From Rhynchonema sp. JSB1_4 (lineage: Eukaryota > Nematoda > Chromadorea > Monhysterida > Xyalidae), in contig JASAMV010000726.1 in NCBI GenBank assembly GCA_030248065.1, positions 1-64,000 of the forward strand: a stretch of DNA of 64,000 nucleotides. The letters are read 5' to 3'. The position numbers were made by a program, and so were the translations under genes. This document shows, one piece after another, positions 34,610-48,401 of this stretch. Below the pieces are notes generated by a model, which had not been told where the DNA came from, made no database searches, and saw nothing but the letters and a program-made list of their open reading frames with translations. Position 1 is the first letter of the stretch, and every line of letters begins with the position of its first letter.

Positions 34610-37600
34610 TCACTTATCGCCCACAATTGACAGCGCCCGAATTTCACTGAACATTCGTTGCATATGATTCTTGTAAGCATCGTCTTCCAACGGCAGTTGA
34701 TTCGTACCGAGCGTCTCACACAACTTTGATGTCGCCGCCACGGATCGATTGGCTGATTCCAGCTAAAGATGCTCGAAATGAAAAAATTGAAGTTGACATT
34801 TTTTTTAAATTTGGTGATCGGGTCGAATATGGATGTGTCACAATCACAAGACTGTTGGTCTGTGTCGGTGCGAGCGTCGAACTCCGGATTTGTTGTCGAT
34901 TTCGACCGGCGCAATTTTTACCTTCCAAAAACTCAGGAAAAAAATGGTCTGATTAATAAATGTACAAATGTGCGCAATACAAAATTACGATTACGACGAC
35001 AAGAGCAAGTCCGGCCGATCCGACACGATCACCAAAGAGAAAAGAAAAAACGGCAAAGAAAAAATTACGGAGCGCAATGAAAGAGAAAATAATAATCATA
35101 ACAAAAACCACCTCCAGCAACGCAGTCGTATGAACAATGGGAGACAGGCAGTCAATCGTACGGGCGCTGAATATCTGAGCGTCTTCCATCAATCTCTGAC
35201 GCATGTGATCTTCCTGACGTTTGGCTTGATCCACTTGACCCGCTAACTGAAAAAGAGACATATACCGCATCGGGAATCAGATCCAGTGCTGCGGCTGGGG
35301 CGGGGGGTGTCCCCCCCAAAGGTATAGTATCTCCCCCTCTGTCTCTGGTACGGTGTGTCTCAAAATGTTTTCAAAACCAAAAAGGAGGACCAAAACCACC
35401 ATTTTTGGTCAAAAATGGATAAAAAAGTCAGCTATAATCGAACAAAAGTACAAAAATTGTGCAAGGTAATTAAGAGGCCATGACCTGAACAGATGAATAA
35501 AATGACGAACCTGAGCGATTTTGGTCGGCTCGACAGATTTGCTCCGCTGCTTGACGGCTTTCTGTTCCAACTTGTGTCGAGCCTGCAAGCAAAAAAGACA
35601 AGCCGTGAGAAAAAACAAAACTGCTTAAAATAAAAATATATTCAACTACATAGCTATTGCACATATCTACTGGAGGAAAAACCGGTTTTTTTATATTTCG
35701 TGAGAAAAACCGAAAAAAAACGACAAAGAACCGCAGTGTAGAGGATAGCGGAAGCCCAAATGAGGTACTTTCGAGGCATGTTAATGCATACTTGCGTATT
35801 TTTTCGCAAAATATATTTTTGGAAAAAACCGTTTTTTTGCGGAAAAAACCGTTTTTTTTCAAATATTTTTCCAGTATTTTCCATGGTCCAAAAACGCCTA
35901 TTTTGGAGAAAATTTCGTCGGGAAATGGCCTGAAACAGGCTAAAAAAGCACTTGGAGATTAGAAAGTGCTCATTTTGAACTCTTTAGTGCCGATTTACAT
36001 TGGTTTTGACAACATCCTCACGCAACCTTGGAAGATATTGGTCGCACAATGACCATATAAGAATTCATCAAATCAATCCTGATTTTCACGTTCAGTCGCT
36101 CTTAACCACTGTGCTATTTGTGATTCGCACAAAACATTTTCAGCTGAAAATAATCCAGCAGATCAACCACGTTGCCACAGGTCTGAAACATTCTCTTTAC
36201 TACACGCTTTGTGTGCGATTGCGCAACGCAACGTCACCACCCCGTCACTTTCCCTCTTTACGATTCAGGAAAAAAATTTGACCAATTCTTATAAAGTCAT
36301 TGTGCAACCAATATCTTGGAATTTTTGGAAAAAAACCCTTTTTTCCAAAAGTTGCTACTTGGAAAAATTTCCGGAAAAAAACGTATTTTTCCGGGCCTCG
36401 GGAAAAAAACGTTTTTTTCGGGAAAACTGGTCCGCTAGTATATGTTAATGTTAACACGGACAGAGTGTCTATGGATGTTTTTAATGCTTATTATGACCAA
36501 AATCGGTGAAACAAGCCACATTGACAGCGTACTCGCATTACCAAAGTTGTTCTGAACAAAAATTGTTGAAAAAAAATTGGAAAATTTCGTGCAAAAAGTC
36601 CGATGTTTCCCGGAGGCTGACGTTTTTTCGGTTTTTCGCGTCTCAGATGGACCCGGTTTTCGTCGGTATTTTTTCGTTTTTTTTTCGTGAAAAAACGGTT
36701 TGAAAAACCAGCTAATTAAACAGACCGATTGACAATTGTCGAAGTTTTTGAATGCGGAATTCCACGTGGCGAACAGCGCGTTATACTTTTTCATCGGCTG
36801 TTTCACATTGTCCGAGTAGTCACGTGCCTGAAAGAGTGTCGATCTAAGATTAGGATTGATTTTGTACCGACGCGTCGACGGTACAAGAAGAACCACCCCC
36901 CTCGCCCAATAACGTAAAAACCTAAATACACCCCCCCCCCGAATAGAGCCCCCCCCCCCCGTAATACAGCCCCCAAAAAGGGGTCAGTGAATTTATTAAT
37001 AGAGCCCCCCCCCCAAAGTAACATCCCCTATACAGTAGTGTACCGTAAAACCTAAAATACAAGGGGGGCTGTATTTTTTCACTGACCCCTTTTAAGGGGG
37101 GCTGTATTTTTTGGGGGGGGGCTCTATTTTTGGGGGGGCTGTATTTTTTCGCTGCCCAAAATCTCAAAAAATGTTCCAAAAAATACCCCTAAAATGGAGT
37201 TCTGTCAGGGTGTTGCTGGTCATTATTGAGTGTTATTAGGTGCAGATCTTCCATAAAAGGCTTTACGTCATCATATACTCAACCACAAACGTTGTACATA
37301 AGGTGTCTTATGCAAGAACTTGACTTTACGACCCCCAAGCGGGGAATTCCAAGTTGGGGGGGCTGTATTTTTGGGGGGGCTCTATTTTTTCACTGACCCC
37401 TTTTAGGGGGGGGGCTCTATTTTTGGGGGGGCTCTATTTTAGGGAATACGGTATTAAGGCTTGATAGTGGTGCATAGGGGTTTTTGGGGTATTTCTGGCA
37501 ACAATTTTTTCAGGTTCGGATCAGTGAATTAATAGAGGCCCCCGGAATAGAGCCCCCCCGTAATAGAGCCCCCCAAAATGGGGTCAGTGAGTTAATAGAG

Positions 37601-38698
37601 CCCCTTCTATTTAGGTTTTTACGGTAAATAGAAGCCGCCGTGGTGACGGGCCTAAACAAATAGAAGCTCCCTGTCGCAAATATTTTGCACGTTGGCGAGC
37701 CGATAAGCGTTAGCCATGGCAATCAAGAAAAAACCCGCGTTTTTAAGGATTTAGCACTGGATTGAATCCTACTTGCAGCAACCCTTTAGTTTTTTGGAGC
37801 GGTCACACCAGAGATCAGGATCGGGCCGGGTTACCTCGGACCGGCCCGGCCCGATTTGAAAGTCCAAAATCGCGGTCCGATCCTAATCTCTGGCCAGCAC
37901 GAGCATCAGCACGACATCAGACCAAACCAACCCCGTCGAGCGCCTGCAACTTGAGTTCTTCCGCTATCGTTGACCACGGCCAGAGAGTGGATTCCAATTC
38001 GCCGGCAGTACAGCCGGCTTTTAGCAGATTGTTCACCATTGCCGACTCGTGGTTGGATAAATCTGACAGAAAAAAACAGTACAATTGCCTTCCTCTATTT
38101 GTGGCGATCCTCCGAAAAACACTAGGTAAAAACCACCAACAAGAGATTAGGATCGGGCCGGAGACTCGGAGGTCCGGCCGGACCTGCCGGCCCGACACGG
38201 CCCGAATTGCTCAAATTTCAAGCCAAAAGCGCCTCTTTGACCAAAATTTTCCAAAAAAGTATATGCATATTTTCTGTGGGACACAAATGGGACGGTTACT
38301 GAAGCAGAATCACAAAAACATACCGTAAAAACCTAAATACAAGGGGGGCTCTATTAATTCATTGACCCCATTTTCAAAAAATTATTTTCGTTTCTCACCG
38401 AGAGCGTTCCAAATCCGGTGTTATTTTCGATCGATATTCCGAGGGGGGCTCTATTCCGGGGGGGGGGCTCTATTTAGGTTTTTACGGTAAGCATGTTTCC
38501 CCAAGAAAATTTGCAAAATTTGGCTTTTTTATCATTTCTTTCTTTGACCCAAAAAATCGGGCCGGGCCGACCTTAGGCTCGGGCCGGGACGGGCCGCGAT
38601 TTTGGACTTTCAAATCGGGCCGGGCCGGAGTTTTGGTCAGTCGGGCCGGGCCGGGCCGAGGTTACCCGCCCAGCCCGATCCTAACTTTGCCACCAACC
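34610..38698 (-). CDS. BIN3: BIN3-like BAR-domain protein (5' end not found)
   Basis: Six exons join in phase, the first open at its 5' end: about 38815-38698, 38062-37932, 36827-36726, 35582-35511, 35246-35112 and 34762-34610. The visible protein has helical BAR-like segments: ERIGNTEKSCKHVCQELKKY, NHESAMVNNLLKAG, YSDNVKQPMKKYNALFATWN, and QVDQAKRQEDHMRQRLMEDA. It ends FSEIRALSIVGDK, and the terminal ELRALSIVADD-type motif is characteristic of BIN3/Hob3/Rvs161. The family bends membranes and links endocytosis and actin through Cdc42. The N-terminal amphipathic-helix exon was not identified; its boundary near 38815 is a guess. Introns carry several transposons, one of which lies 8 nt inside the donor at 38698. 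It lies about 0.75 kb upstream of GFM2 on the same strand. Confidence 0.85.
35787..36442. mobile_element. hAT-like fold-back MITE, copy 2, with nested MITE
   Basis: The ends CATACTTGCG and CGCTAGTATA are inverted. TGTTAATG is duplicated at 35779-35786 and 36443-36450. Outside the nested insert it matches 32447-32857. It is in a BIN3 intron. Confidence 0.88.
36038..36311. mobile_element. Tc1/mariner-like MITE, family C, copy 2 (nested)
   Basis: The ends TTGGTCGCACAATGACCATA and GTGCAACCAA, flanked by TA at 36036-36037 and 36312-36313. Removing it restores the host-element sequence CCTTGGAA-ATAT seen intact at 32697-32710. Confidence 0.9.
36910..37626. repeat. Homopolymer-G/C fold-back repeats
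   Basis: Bounded by AACGTAAAAACCTAAATA and TATTTAGGTTTTTACGGTA. The interior alternates C or G runs of 7-11 with AATAGAG/CTCTATT and GGGGTCAGTGA. The strand switch in the middle makes it a fold-back. A shorter relative is at 38322-38488. The G runs could form G-quadruplexes. It is in a BIN3 intron. Confidence 0.7.
38141..38689. mobile_element. GC-rich element at the BIN3 splice donor
   Basis: CCACCAAC is duplicated at 38133-38140 and 38690-38697. The ends AGAGATTAGGATCGGGCC and GGCC...CCCGATCCTAACTTTG are inverted. The interior is full of GGCCGGGCCG tracts. A short relative lies at 37812-37893. It contains the nested 38322-38488 repeat and makes up about 549 of the 635 intron bases. Confidence 0.75.
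38322..38488. mobile_element. Short TACCGTAAAAACCTAAATA fold-back element, nested
   Basis: Exact inverted ends TACCGTAAAAACCTAAATA and TATTTAGGTTTTTACGGTA enclose GGGGGGCTCTATT units. It is inserted inside the GC-rich element at 38141-38689. Confidence 0.75.
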
Positions 38699-38974
38699 AA
38701 TTATGGAGTTCTGGTACTTTTTCAGCTCTTGACACACGTGCTTGCATGACTTCTCTGTGTTTCCTATTCGTTCTCGACTTTCGTTCATAGTGGCTTTGAA
38801 TCCAGTGTCGCTTGTTTTCAGTTTTCTGGTTCTTTGTCACAGAAAAATCTTCAAAATCTTAGTTTTTAGGAAAACGTACCCAAATGAAAGAGAAATATTT
38901 GAGAGGAGGAGCAACTTTTATCCACAAGAGGAACATTGACCATTTCAGTAATTTTCGGCTTTACCGCAGCTCGC

Positions 38975-39095
38975 ACAGCCATCTCAGAATGAGCTCAATC
39001 CTTGTCGTCTGCTCTCCTAATTTTTAGAGCAGCTTAACAACGATAAGCTGCTTCGAAGTTTTGGAGAACGTACGTACGACAAGGATTGAGCTCAT
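38975..39095. repeat. Short inverted repeat
   Basis: AATGAGCTCAATCCTTGTCGT and ACGACAAGGATTGAGCTCATT enclose a loop with a second hairpin (GCAGCTTAACAACGATAAGCTGC). It lies upstream of the visible BIN3 exons. Confidence 0.7.
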
Positions 39096-39097
39096 TT

Positions 39098-39415
39098 GAC
39101 ATTGCTACGCGTACTGCGGCAGAGCCAAGTTTTCAAAACTCAGCTTTGTTGTCACCCACCGCTGTTGTGTCACAAAACTACAGTCTGAAGCAAAAAATTT
39201 GGTTTGACTAGCTTATATACGTCAACCATTTTCATCAACTAATGCAACAAAATGTTTTTATCAATTGACATTGCTACGCGTACTGCGGTAGAGCCAAGTT
39301 TTCAAAACTCAGCTTTGTTGTCACCCACCGCTGTTGTGTCACAAAACAAAAAATTTGGTTTGACTAGCTTATATACGTCAACCATTTTCATCAACTAATG
39401 CAACAATATGTTTTT
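39098..39415. repeat. 169-bp tandem duplication
   Basis: Two copies start GACATTGCTACGCGTACTGC at 39098 and 39267 and are almost identical. The second lacks the 12-14 bp around CTACAGTCTGAAG present in the first. Confidence 0.85.
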
Positions 39416-40016
39416 ATTCTTGGATAACACATGATACCAATACCAGATAGTGAAAACACAGCCATTGATTAATTGACCATAATAATAACGAGATCGGACG
39501 TTCCGCCAGCCATGGGGGCGGGAAGAAACCGAATCAGCAATAGAAAATGTTAGAAAATTTGAACACTACTGCACACATGGCTTTCCTCTGCACCAAGGAG
39601 CCCAAAAGTAGTCATTGTCAGTTAATCAACAACGCTTTCAAGAAAAATATGCGACTAATTGGGCAAAGACTTTGTTGTACAAAACTCGCAAATTTTTGTT
39701 CCAAATTGTTAAGTAATCTCGGCCAATTGTTTTGTTGTCATCTCAAGTTGTCAACTTTCAGTGGTGTCAACTCCATAGCAGCTGTGAATGAGGATAAATA
39801 CACATTATTAGGTATGAGTTGACGGCGACACCAAGTGACGCCTTGAGTTGACCACAACAAGCCACAATCTCTGCACCTACTGTAGGTCATGTGGTGTCGT
39901 TGAGTACAACAGCAGCGCGTGAATCGTAGTTGTTCCAATCAACACGACACGAGAAACAAAGCGTTTCATATGTCACAACACAAACCTCAAATTTCTCCGA
40001 TTATCTGCCGAAAATA

Positions 40017-41361
40017 TTACTCTTCAAACTCAGTCTTGACATGTCGCAAATAGTGGTCGAACGTGGATGCTTTATTGCAACCGTCAAAGTTGCACATGCA
40101 GCGAAACAAGTCGGAATGATTGGTCTCGTCACCAGTATCACTCTTTGCTGCTGACGCATCAGGGGATTCGTAGCGCTGGAAATGGAAATTTGGAGAGCAT
40201 TAATAACGGCGGTGTTCCGTTGGAGCCCCGGAAAACGTATGCCAAACAAATCATAATTTTTGCCAGAAATCGGGGCTGTATGGTGAAAACTCTGTGACAA
40301 CATCTATAACGGTGCTCAAAGATCAAACAAGTTGACCGTTCTTTACTGATGCCCCACTTCGATGTATTGCTATATCTATGTATGTGAAACTCTCGAACCT
40401 CAAACACACAAGTTGACAACATTTTGTAAATATCAGCGCTTTGAGCGAACAGTTGATCGTACATGTTCAAGTCCTCGTTTTCTGAAAATGTGTTAGGCGT
40501 GAGCTAACGAATATATTGGTCCAAAGTTTCGCTCTTGATTTCTACGAATGATTAAATTTCGGTGTTTACAGAGAAAAAGGTGACAAATGCCGTATGTACT
40601 AGATACAATGTGTTGCTGCGTTGCTTTTATGCGTGACACTAACATTTTCTCAATTCCAAAATTCTGAACAAACCAGCTGTCAATCCAAAAAGGAACGGCT
40701 TGGCCCTTCGATATCCGCTTGACGACACCACTTGCGCGTAAACGCAATATCGAAAACTTTGGTTCTGCTCAAGAACAACGCCTTTCTGCAAAGTTAAAGT
40801 AACAGTGGTAAAAAATCGTCTGAAGCTACAATAAATTTCCAACTTCGCTGCCGCACAATAATCCGCATAATAATCCGCGCCTTATATCGTATGTACAATA
40901 TGTAGTCAACGTCAAGTTCTGAACCCGAACGGGCGTTTTCTAAATACTGCAGGCGTTTTCCTCCAAAAGCCGCGGGTAAATGGAAATGGTGTGGGAAACA
41001 GGCCCTCCGATCGTGAAGAAAAGCTCCAATTGGGGCTTGAGTGAAAGTGTTCCCACTTTGTGACCTTGTTGGCTTTGAGTGGGACGCAAAACTCTTCAGA
41101 CCATTTTGACATTCCTACTCGTGAAAATTGCGGTTAAAAAGTTGATGTTTTGGACAAGTCCAATTAAAAATGAATCCAACTGGAAGCCCAGGGCGGAGGA
41201 GGGCCGTTTCTGTGAGCGGAAAACTCCGGTAAAACCATCATGAAGCAGAAACATTGTTGTCGTCAACCTACGTCAATGGTCTTGTAGCAGTACAAGCAGT
41301 TGACAAAGGTCAGTGATCCACTCAGCAAGCATATGCAGGCGATAGCTTTAGTTGACCACAT
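40017..41361 (-). CDS. Ly6/three-finger-like secreted protein, copy A, probable frameshift
   Basis: Exons are 41361-41273, 40785-40674, 40481-40399 and 40175-40017. The N-terminus (MWSTKAIACICLLSGSLTFV) is a signal peptide leading into NCLYCYK, the CxxC start of a Ly6-like domain. FRYCVYAQVV and YKMLSTCVFE follow, then the hallmark FRCMCNFDGCNKASTF. There is no hydrophobic C-terminus, so it is secreted rather than GPI-anchored. It is clearly paralogous to 54804-56243, with identical splice sites. Exon 1 is 89 nt here versus 90 nt in copy B: one base is missing after TACAAG, which breaks phase with exon 2. Either this copy is a pseudogene, a different donor is used, or the base is a sequence error. 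Confidence 0.7.
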
Positions 41362-41922
41362 TGTCAATTTTTTCGCCCAAATTTTGCAATTTCGGTTTGA
41401 ACACGTTGAAATTTCCCGAAATTCTGAAATTGAGGTGCCAGTTTGAAGAGTCAGCCTGAAGCTTGGTATTAAAACCGAACTACGCCCAGACGAGTCTACG
41501 TGACTGTTTGATATAGTTTTGCCTTTTAGCGCCCTTCCTCAGTTTTACGTCACACGTCAAAATTAATTCATAGAACCGTCAGCTTCAAAGTTATTTAGCG
41601 CGGTCTGTTTTATGTCTGATGTCGGTACCACTAAGATCACAAACTATTGTGGGAGGTTCAATTGGGTTTTTGTCACGGTTCTGTGAAGAAAAAGTAAAAA
41701 AGCATCCAGACATTTTCTTCTAAAATTCGCCACTTTTTTATTTTCGGCTTTCGACTCATTTTTCAGATTTTTTTCAGACTATCTTTTGTATTTTCGCATT
41801 TTTAACGCGAAACCACATGTTTTCAAGCACATTCTCCCCGATAATTCGGAAAAATTGTCTGCTCATACTGTGTATTCGAGTGAGGGGTGTCCCATACCTG
41901 GGGATCGGAATCTGAGGGGTGT

Positions 41923-43683
<1,761 letters not shown>

Positions 43684-44416
43684 CAGGGTTGGATTAAAAA
43701 AAACAAGTAAAATTTTTTTTTAAAAAGTTGTCCACTTTTTTTATTTTAAAATTTAAAAACGTAAGTCCACTTTTTTCTTATTTTTTCACTTTTTTCGTTA
43801 TTTTCCGACTTTTTTAAGGTAAAAAGGCATGTTTTCATGTGCTTTATTACTCATGATTCTCAAAAAATTGCCTGCGGCGCTTATATTTCAGTTTGAAATG
43901 GTGTTGTGATGGACTCATACAGTTCCCAGACATCCCCATCATACAGCTGCATGTATAATATAGGACACCCCATACCATATACTGTACAGTTATTGAACGT
44001 GTCGTAAGCTATCGACAGACTCCACGTTGCTCGCCTGTTTGCAGTGGTCGTGGATTAGTCATTTGCTGTTTTTGTGACACAAAATGAGCATGGTGTAAGT
44101 CTTTATCTCTGTTCAAATTTATCCCCGAATTCACAAACAGAAGCCTGGTCTTCCCTCTGTCACATATACCCACAGAGTTACCTTCGAGGTGCTCAAAGTC
44201 ATGACCAAAGGGTGATCGACGTAAACATGCAAGTCAGTGAAAAAGTTCTCTTTAGTGTCCCTCAAAACATACGTAACTAACATGATTTCAGAAATTTCAT
44301 TCTTCAAGAAACCAATTTTTTGGGGGCCCGGAATAAAAAAGTGATTTAAAAAAAAATTTTTTAATGTTTTTTTTTAAAAAAGTTCGATAATAAAAAAAAT
44401 TTTTAATCTAACCCTG
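43684..44416. mobile_element. Non-autonomous hAT-like element, copy 2
   Basis: Ends CAGGGTTGGATTAAAAA and TAACCCTG. CCCACTAG is duplicated at 43676-43683 and 44417-44424. The interior is the reverse complement of 7775-8523, with scattered differences. Confidence 0.9.
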
Positions 44417-44460
44417 CCCACTAGACACGTTTCGATGCCTGCCGAGATGTCGGACCATTA

Positions 44461-44764
44461 AGGCTGCGATTAGATAAATGCGGAACGGAAAATCTCAGCA
44501 TTCCGCAATCCGCGTTTATCTGCTCACCTTTGCAGAATTTTAAATTTCTGCAAGTAAATTTATGCTTTTGGTCAAACATCTCAGTCGCTGCTTGCGACAC
44601 GTAACACTTGAAGTCAGCACGTTGGAGGTTGTGATCGTCACCAAAGCACGCACCATTCCGCAAAGATGAGCAAACAAACGCGGAATGCGGAATGCTGAAA
44701 TTTACCATTCCCGCATTTATCTGCTCACCAATTTCCGCATTCCGCTTATATCTAATCGCAGCCT
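44461..44764. mobile_element. MITE with AGGCTGCGATTAGATA ends, TA duplication
   Basis: AGGCTGCGATTAGATAAATGCGG and the inverse CCGCTTATATCTAATCGCAGCCT, each flanked by TA. The interior repeats GCGGAATGCGGAA. Confidence 0.85.
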
Positions 44765-44766
44765 TA

Positions 44767-46187
<1,421 letters not shown>

Positions 46188-46796
46188 AAAATATAGCATC
46201 TACACACAGCCCGGCACTGAGAAGTCTTGATATTTACGTACATACGGCTTCCCAACGGTAAAGTCATTTTCTGTTCTCAGAACACAGTGATTGATACCGT
46301 ATCTTGGCCACCCCACCGTTAATAGCTCCCTCAGATACAACAATCGGGAGCTAAACAAACAAGGCGATGCCTGGAATGTTCCAGAATTTAGAATATATTC
46401 TTGTGGGTAAAAACAACCGCATTGTTGAACCCTAACGCGTGTGTTTGTGCTGATGCAATGAATGAGAAAATACATGGGAAATGACTGTATTATTGTGTAT
46501 TACATTGCAGACAAGTATTTGGAGCTTGATGATTTAAAAGCAATTGTTTTCTCATTTTTGCAGAACGAGATAAGAGTGGTTACTGGTTACGCCGAGTGGC
46601 GGAAAACATGTGAAAATGGCGTTCCAGTACTTTGTTCGTGCGCATTCAGGGATTTGTCGTACCCTTGACTTTCTTTCCAAGGGTGATGCACGATCACAGC
46701 GGTTTACACTATACTGGCCATAATCCAGTGACGGGTTTCGAGGAGCGCATTTCCGTTTGCGTTGCTGCGCTCTGGGGTGAGAGATGCCGGCGTTTG

Positions 46797-46965
46797 ATAG
46801 CAATGTGACATCACTATCAAAAATGTGGTCAAATCAAGTCGTATCAAAATCACATGCATTTCTCGCGCTCATTTGGGGTCTCATGTGTTATTGTGGCATG
46901 GTACTGTCGTCAAATCAAGCAATAAGTTTTTGCTTGATTTGACGACAGTGCTATTAGCCGAGATA
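46797..46965. mobile_element. GTCGTCAAATCA fold-back element, copy 2
   Basis: Shares TCGCGCTCATTTGGGGTCTCAT and GATTTGACGACAGT-CTATTAGCC with 23570-23712. It also has a CTTGATTTGACGACA/TGTCGTCAAATCAAG hairpin at its right. Confidence 0.55.
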
Positions 46966-47639
46966 GGGCGGAGCCCGTTTTGTGATGACTTGCTGTGGTG
47001 GTGTCACACGCGCAGAGTTCGACACGAAAAAAAGCTCGGCTGCGGCGGCAGTGAGCTACATACAGCAGCAGACAACCGACACGACTTGGCATTAATAACT
47101 GACTGACCTTTGCGGAGCATTATTGGCACGAACATCGGAGAAGCTCGTAAAAAAGAAGAAACACACACAGACTGCATCATTATAAATTAAATATCAAATT
47201 AGTAGCAATTATTAATTAAAATTAAATTAATTTGGCCAGAGCCCGTCGTTTTAAAACGAGAATTTATGACAGTAGCAGTGGAGGTTGATTAATATAGCTG
47301 CCTGTAAGATATGTACTGTATGTAGGCTTCATCAGACTATCGTCTAACAACGCACGTTTTTTGAATTCCGAGCTGGTTGCTTGAAACCAATTTCACAATA
47401 GGGCTGCGACACCATACCATCATCGCGCAGAACAAGTGCACCATCACCTGCATTAACAGTATAAATCTTGAAAATAAATGCAGCAAGAAGAATCATGACA
47501 ATTGAATTAATTTAGAGCAAAAAATGGACATAACCGAACAACTGGAGCTGCGCCAGCCAGACATGTGGGCGGGAGGAGGGGCTGTTGAAACGTTGTGAGG
47601 ACAAACAGATTGTGCTGTGTTTCTAACAAGGGGTGTCAT

Positions 47640-47868
47640 TGTGAACTCTGAACCGCCACACCAAACGTATGCTCCCGGAAGGACTCGAACCTCCGACCTC
47701 CCAGCCACCAGGCCTGGATAGCCAGTTGCTCTACCAACTGAGCTACGGGAACGCGGTCTGGCTGCGGCTCAAAGTTGCACTTATACCCATGCAACCGTGC
47801 AGACACACACTGCTTTGCACGCCACACGCTACACGTTGCGCTGGCTAGCAGACTTCCAGTCCACACAT
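47640..47868 (-). repeat. tRNA-cassette repeat unit, copy 2
   Basis: On the minus strand it starts at GTGTGGACTGGAAGTCTGC and ends past the tRNA core at CAGAGTTCACAAT. It nearly matches copy 3 and 4018-4240. Confidence 0.85.
47671..47752 (-). tRNA. tRNA-like gene, anticodon arm anomalous, copy 2
   Basis: Same 82-nt core as at 4130, with one difference in the anticodon region (CTATCCAG instead of CTGTCCAG). Acceptor, D and T arms are intact. A TATAAGTGCAAC element lies upstream. No anticodon can be assigned. Confidence 0.55.
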
Positions 47869-48172
47869 CCTCCCATTCACGGAAGGTTTGACCTCAAACC
47901 TGCGGGTTTCCACCCGTCTTTTCTCCGAACCAGCGCTCTCGGTCGTGTCCCATCACGCAGGCACTTGCGACCCAACCCTGAATACGGCAGGATTGTCGCT
48001 GCGCACTTCCCTTTCCACAGGCAAGCACTCGCGGGCTTTGACCCACAAGGGGCTAACCGCTCGCACCTCGTGTCCCACACGATAGCGCCACCTCCCTCTT
48101 TCAGAAGGTCTGACCCCAGACCGGCTCCTTGGCCGTGACTGCGGGTTGGTTCATCTCAACTTGGGCTCACCA
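47869..48172. other. Unique spacer between two cassettes
   Basis: GC-richer than its surroundings, with a GAAGGTTTGACCTCAAACC/GAAGGTCTGACCCCAGACC pair at its two ends. No gene is supported. Confidence 0.4.
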
Positions 48173-48401
48173 ATTGTGAACTCTGAACCGCCACACCAAA
48201 CGTATGCTCCCGGAAGGACTCGAACCTCCGACCTCCCAGCCACCAGGCCTGGATAGCCAGTTGCTCTACCAACTGAGCTACGGGAACGCGGTCTGGCTGC
48301 GGCTCAAAGTTGCACTTATACCCATGCAACCGTGCAGACACACACTGCTTTGCACGCCACACGCTACACGTTGCGCTGGCTAGCAGACTTCCAGTCCACA
48401 T
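48173..48401 (-). repeat. tRNA-cassette repeat unit, copy 3
   Basis: Essentially identical to 47640-47868 and in the same orientation, 533 bp away. Confidence 0.85.
48206..48287 (-). tRNA. tRNA-like gene, anticodon arm anomalous, copy 3
   Basis: The 82-nt core is identical to that at 47671-47752. Internal Pol III boxes are intact; the 33-nt segment between D and T arms gives no regular anticodon loop. Confidence 0.55.

Noticed and set aside
37812..37893. hAT-type 8-bp duplication around the short GATCGGGCC element
   Set aside because: The 8-bp flanks on the two sides do not match.
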